The notes under the pieces: generated by a model
Databases searched by the model: none
Told to the model about the DNA's origin: nothing
Seen by the model: only the letters and a program-made list of their open reading frames with translations
Position numbers and translations under genes: made by a program
NCBI GenBank assembly: GCA_937888935.1
Contig: CALARO010000166.1
Coordinates: 1 to 35,946 of the forward strand
Source of the DNA: an uncultured Clostridia bacterium
GTDB lineage: Bacteria > Bacillota > Clostridia > Christensenellales > Borkfalkiaceae
Reading direction: 5' to 3'
Length of the DNA stretch: 35,946 bases
Shown: positions 33,685-35,946 of the stretch, one piece after another
Layout: each line of letters opens with the position of its first letter
Numbering within the stretch: position 1 is the first letter of the stretch

Positions 33685-34989
33685 ATGGCGAAAAACACCG
33701 AGAAAAATTCTCATTATATTTCCGCGAAAGAATCGCGGCAGATCGCCAAGGAAAACCGCGAGAAAATCAAGTACTACGAGAGCAGAAAGAAGCGCAAAAT
33801 CGTAGAGAGCGAATTTGTGGCGGAAATGAAAGATCCTTCCAATCTCGTGGAATTTGAAAACCTGCACACGTATTTCTTTTCGGACGCAGGCGTGGTGAAA
33901 GCGGTAAACGGCGTTACGTTTTCCATTCCCGAAGGCAGCACCGTGGGGGTGGTGGGTGAATCCGGCTGCGGGAAAAGCGTCACTTCGCTTTCTTTGATGC
34001 AGCTCGTGCAAGCGCCCAGCGGACAAATCGTAGACGGCGCGATCCGTTTCAAAACGCACACGTTCAAACGCGACGAAAACGGCAAGAAAATCCCCGTGTA
34101 CGAAACAGAAACGAACGAAGCGGGCGAAACCGTGGTAAAAACGAACGAAAAGGGCAAGCCGATCAAGCGTAAAAACGATCTCGGCGGCACGCTGTTCGAA
34201 ATGGAAGATAAAGTGTACGACATCGCCAAAATGCCTACGCAGGCGATGCAGAACATTCGCGGCAGAGAAATCGCCATGATCTTTCAAGAACCGATGACGT
34301 CGCTCAACCCCGTGTTTACAATCGGCAATCAGCTCGACGAAGTGGCGAAATTGCACATCACCGACCTGCCGAAAGATAAAATCCGCGAGCGTTCGATTGA
34401 AATGCTCAATCGCGTGGGCATTGCCGACGCGGCGGGCGTGTACAAGAAATACCCGCACGAGCTTTCGGGCGGTATGCGGCAAAGAGTAATGATCGCCATG
34501 GCGCTCATCTGCGATCCGAAACTGATCGTGGCGGACGAGCCGACCACCGCGCTCGACGTTACCATTCAGGCGCAGATTCTCGACTTGCTGCGCGACATCA
34601 AGGAAAAGAACAAAAGCTCGATTATGCTCATCACGCACGATCTCGGCGTGGTGGCGGAAATGGCGGACTACGTGGTGGTAATGTACGCCGGCAAGATTAT
34701 CGAAATGGGGACTACGGAAGATATTTTCGATCGTCCGCTGCACCCGTACACGATCGGCTTGCAGAAGAGCAAACCCACGGTAGACGACGAAACGGAAGAA
34801 TTGTACTGTATTCCCGGTTTCGTGCCGAACCCCGTGGATATGCCGAATTATTGCTACTTCCGCGATCGCTGCGAGAAGTGCATGAAGAAATGCGCGGGCG
34901 AGTACCCGGAATTGATCGAAGTAAGCAAAACGCACAAGGTGGCGTGCTATCTTTACGAAAACGAAAAGGAGGCGAAAGGAAATGTCTGA
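33685..34989 (+). CDS. Peptide ABC transporter ATP-binding protein (OppD/DppD-like)
   Basis: I chose the ATG at 33685 (434 aa), with AGAGGTG overlapping the previous stop codon; a GTG at 33676 is in frame but lies inside the ribosome site. Motifs in order: Walker A GESGCGKSV, Q-loop MIFQEPMTSLNP, signature LSGGMRQRV, Walker B LIVADEPTTALD and switch ITHDLG. The C-terminal oligopeptide-transporter segment with four cysteines (CYFRDRCEKCMKKC) is present; in this family such cysteines can hold an Fe-S cluster, but this was not tested here. Between Walker A and Q-loop there is an added charged stretch (about residues 118-185; RDENGKKIPVYETETNEAGE), unusual for the family (about 320-350 aa). It powers peptide import together with the following ATPase. 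Confidence 0.95.
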   Translation: MAKNTEKNSHYISAKESRQIAKENREKIKYYESRKKRKIVESEFVAEMKDPSNLVEFENLHTYFFSDAGVVKAVNGVTFSIPEGSTVGVVGESGCGKSVTSLSLMQLVQAPSGQIVDGAIRFKTHTFKRDENGKKIPVYETETNEAGETVVKTNEKGKPIKRKNDLGGTLFEMEDKVYDIAKMPTQAMQNIRGREIAMIFQEPMTSLNPVFTIGNQLDEVAKLHITDLPKDKIRERSIEMLNRVGIADAAGVYKKYPHELSGGMRQRVMIAMALICDPKLIVADEPTTALDVTIQAQILDLLRDIKEKNKSSIMLITHDLGVVAEMADYVVVMYAGKIIEMGTTEDIFDRPLHPYTIGLQKSKPTVDDETEELYCIPGFVPNPVDMPNYCYFRDRCEKCMKKCAGEYPELIEVSKTHKVACYLYENEKEAKGNV

Positions 34990-35946
34990 AAACGTTGCGG
35001 CGGAAACAAACGCCGCTGAAATTGCGGACGAAACGAAAGCCCCGCTTCTCGAAGTAAAGCACCTGAAAAAATATTTCGTCACGGGGAAGAGCTTTTTCGG
35101 CAAACCCACCGAATATCTGCGCGCGGTAGACGACGTTTCCTTCACTCTGGAAAAGGGAAAAACGCTGGGAATCGTGGGCGAATCGGGTTGCGGTAAAACC
35201 ACGATGGGGCGCACGCTTTTGCGCCTTTACGATATAACGGACGGCGAAATCTGGTTTAAGGGCAGAGAAGTTTCGAAAATCAAGGATAAAGAATTCGAGA
35301 AACTGCGCCCGATGATGCAGATGATCTTTCAAGACCCGTACGCAAGTTTGTCGCCGCGTATGACGGTTGGCGAGATTATCGGCGAAGCCGCGCTCGAACA
35401 CAAGATTGTGGATAAAAAACACTACCGCGAATACGTGCTTGGCGTGATGAAAATGTGCGGATTGCAGCCGCATTATTTCGAGAGATACCCGCATGAATTT
35501 TCGGGCGGGCAGCGGCAAAGAATCTGTATCGCGCGCGCGTTGGCGTTAAAGCCCGAACTTGTGGTGTGCGATGAGCCGGTTTCCGCGCTGGACGTATCCA
35601 TTCAGGCGCAGGTGATCAATATGCTCAAAGACTTGCAGAAAGAGCTTGGTCTTGCCTACGTGTTTATCACGCACGATCTTTCGGTGGTGAAGCACATTTC
35701 CGATAATATCGGCGTAATGTATCTCGGGAACATGGTGGAATATGCTTCGAAGAAGCAGATTTTCGAAAACACCCTGCATCCGTACACGAAAGCGTTGTTT
35801 TCGGCTGTACCTGTGCCTGACCCGCACGTGAAGATGAAGCGGATCATTTTGCAAGGGGATATTCCTTCGCCTGTGCATCCGCCCGAAGGATGCAGATTTC
35901 ACACCCGTTGCAGCGAGTGCATGAAGGTTTGCGAGAAGATCCGCCC
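34982..35946 (+). CDS. Peptide ABC transporter ATP-binding protein (OppF/DppF-like), 3' partial
   Basis: The ATG at 34982 overlaps the preceding stop by 8 bp and has AAGGAGG and GAAAGGAA upstream. The frame is open through the window end (321 codons visible). The first 20 residues are an Ala/Glu/Asn-rich tail. Then come LLEVKHLKKYFVTGKSFFGK, Walker A GESGCGKTT, Q-loop MIFQDPYASLSP, signature FSGGQRQRI, Walker B LVVCDEPVSALDVS and switch ITHDLS. The C-terminal CRFHTRCSECMKVC segment is typical of OppF/DppF, so only a few residues are missing. It is the partner ATPase of the preceding protein, and no extra insert is seen here, unlike the other four components. Confidence 0.95.
   Translation, partial: MSENVAAETNAAEIADETKAPLLEVKHLKKYFVTGKSFFGKPTEYLRAVDDVSFTLEKGKTLGIVGESGCGKTTMGRTLLRLYDITDGEIWFKGREVSKIKDKEFEKLRPMMQMIFQDPYASLSPRMTVGEIIGEAALEHKIVDKKHYREYVLGVMKMCGLQPHYFERYPHEFSGGQRQRICIARALALKPELVVCDEPVSALDVSIQAQVINMLKDLQKELGLAYVFITHDLSVVKHISDNIGVMYLGNMVEYASKKQIFENTLHPYTKALFSAVPVPDPHVKMKRIILQGDIPSPVHPPEGCRFHTRCSECMKVCEKIR

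Noticed and set aside
33538..35214. Long minus-strand open frame (558 codons) opposite the transporter ATPase genes
   Set aside because: It lies opposite two well-recognised ABC ATPases and shows the same Arg/His/Phe-rich shadow composition.

Overview
The window looks like chromosomal DNA of an uncultured anaerobic Clostridia-type Firmicute, probably a gut member near Christensenellales. The lineage is inferred, not measured. The reasons are sigma-A promoters with 17-bp spacers, strong AGGAGG-type ribosome binding sites, seven Gram-positive-style lipoproteins, a CD1871A-type CXXC redox operon and a BspA-type leucine-rich surface protein. No rRNA, tRNA, CRISPR array, insertion sequence or phage gene was seen. 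All genes run on the + strand except a three-gene operon at 15642-18167.

Layout. (1) 2-7145: an operon-like run of two membrane-anchored vWA/BatA-type proteins (the first truncated by the window edge) and two large lipoproteins of unknown function. (2) 7228-10604: a self-contained unit (promoter, 1071-aa collagen-motif/SpaA-repeat lipoprotein, terminator). (3) 10691-11741: a YitT/DUF2179 membrane protein with its own promoter. (4) 11804-15557: a promoter, a 1043-aa lipoprotein carrying an internal TlpA-type thioredoxin domain, a 135-aa SpaA-like lipoprotein, and a terminator that can work in both directions. (5) 15642-18241, minus strand: a CD1871A-like CXXC membrane protein, a NapH-like polyferredoxin and a TlpA/ResA-like thioredoxin. 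(6) 18302-19752: an L-cysteine desulfidase (UPF0597) gene expressed divergently from that operon. (7) 20052-35946: a strong promoter, a 2444-residue membrane-anchored subtilisin-like protease with a long leucine-rich-repeat tail, a lipoprotein, and a complete Opp/Dpp peptide ABC transporter (the last ATPase is cut by the window end).

How the genes may work together. The protease and the peptide importer are tightly spaced behind one visible promoter, which suggests extracellular protein degradation coupled to peptide uptake, as with lactococcal PrtP/Opp. The minus-strand operon probably carries electrons from cytoplasmic donors through Fe-S clusters and membrane CXXC pairs to thioredoxin-fold proteins outside the membrane. 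The large lipoprotein with a WCGPC thioredoxin domain next door is a plausible client or partner, and the neighbouring cysteine desulfidase adds a thiol/sulfur theme. An unnamed C-terminal module beginning with Asp-Gly-Tyr-Tyr-His occurs three times, in two of the lipoproteins, and is the best candidate here for an undescribed domain.
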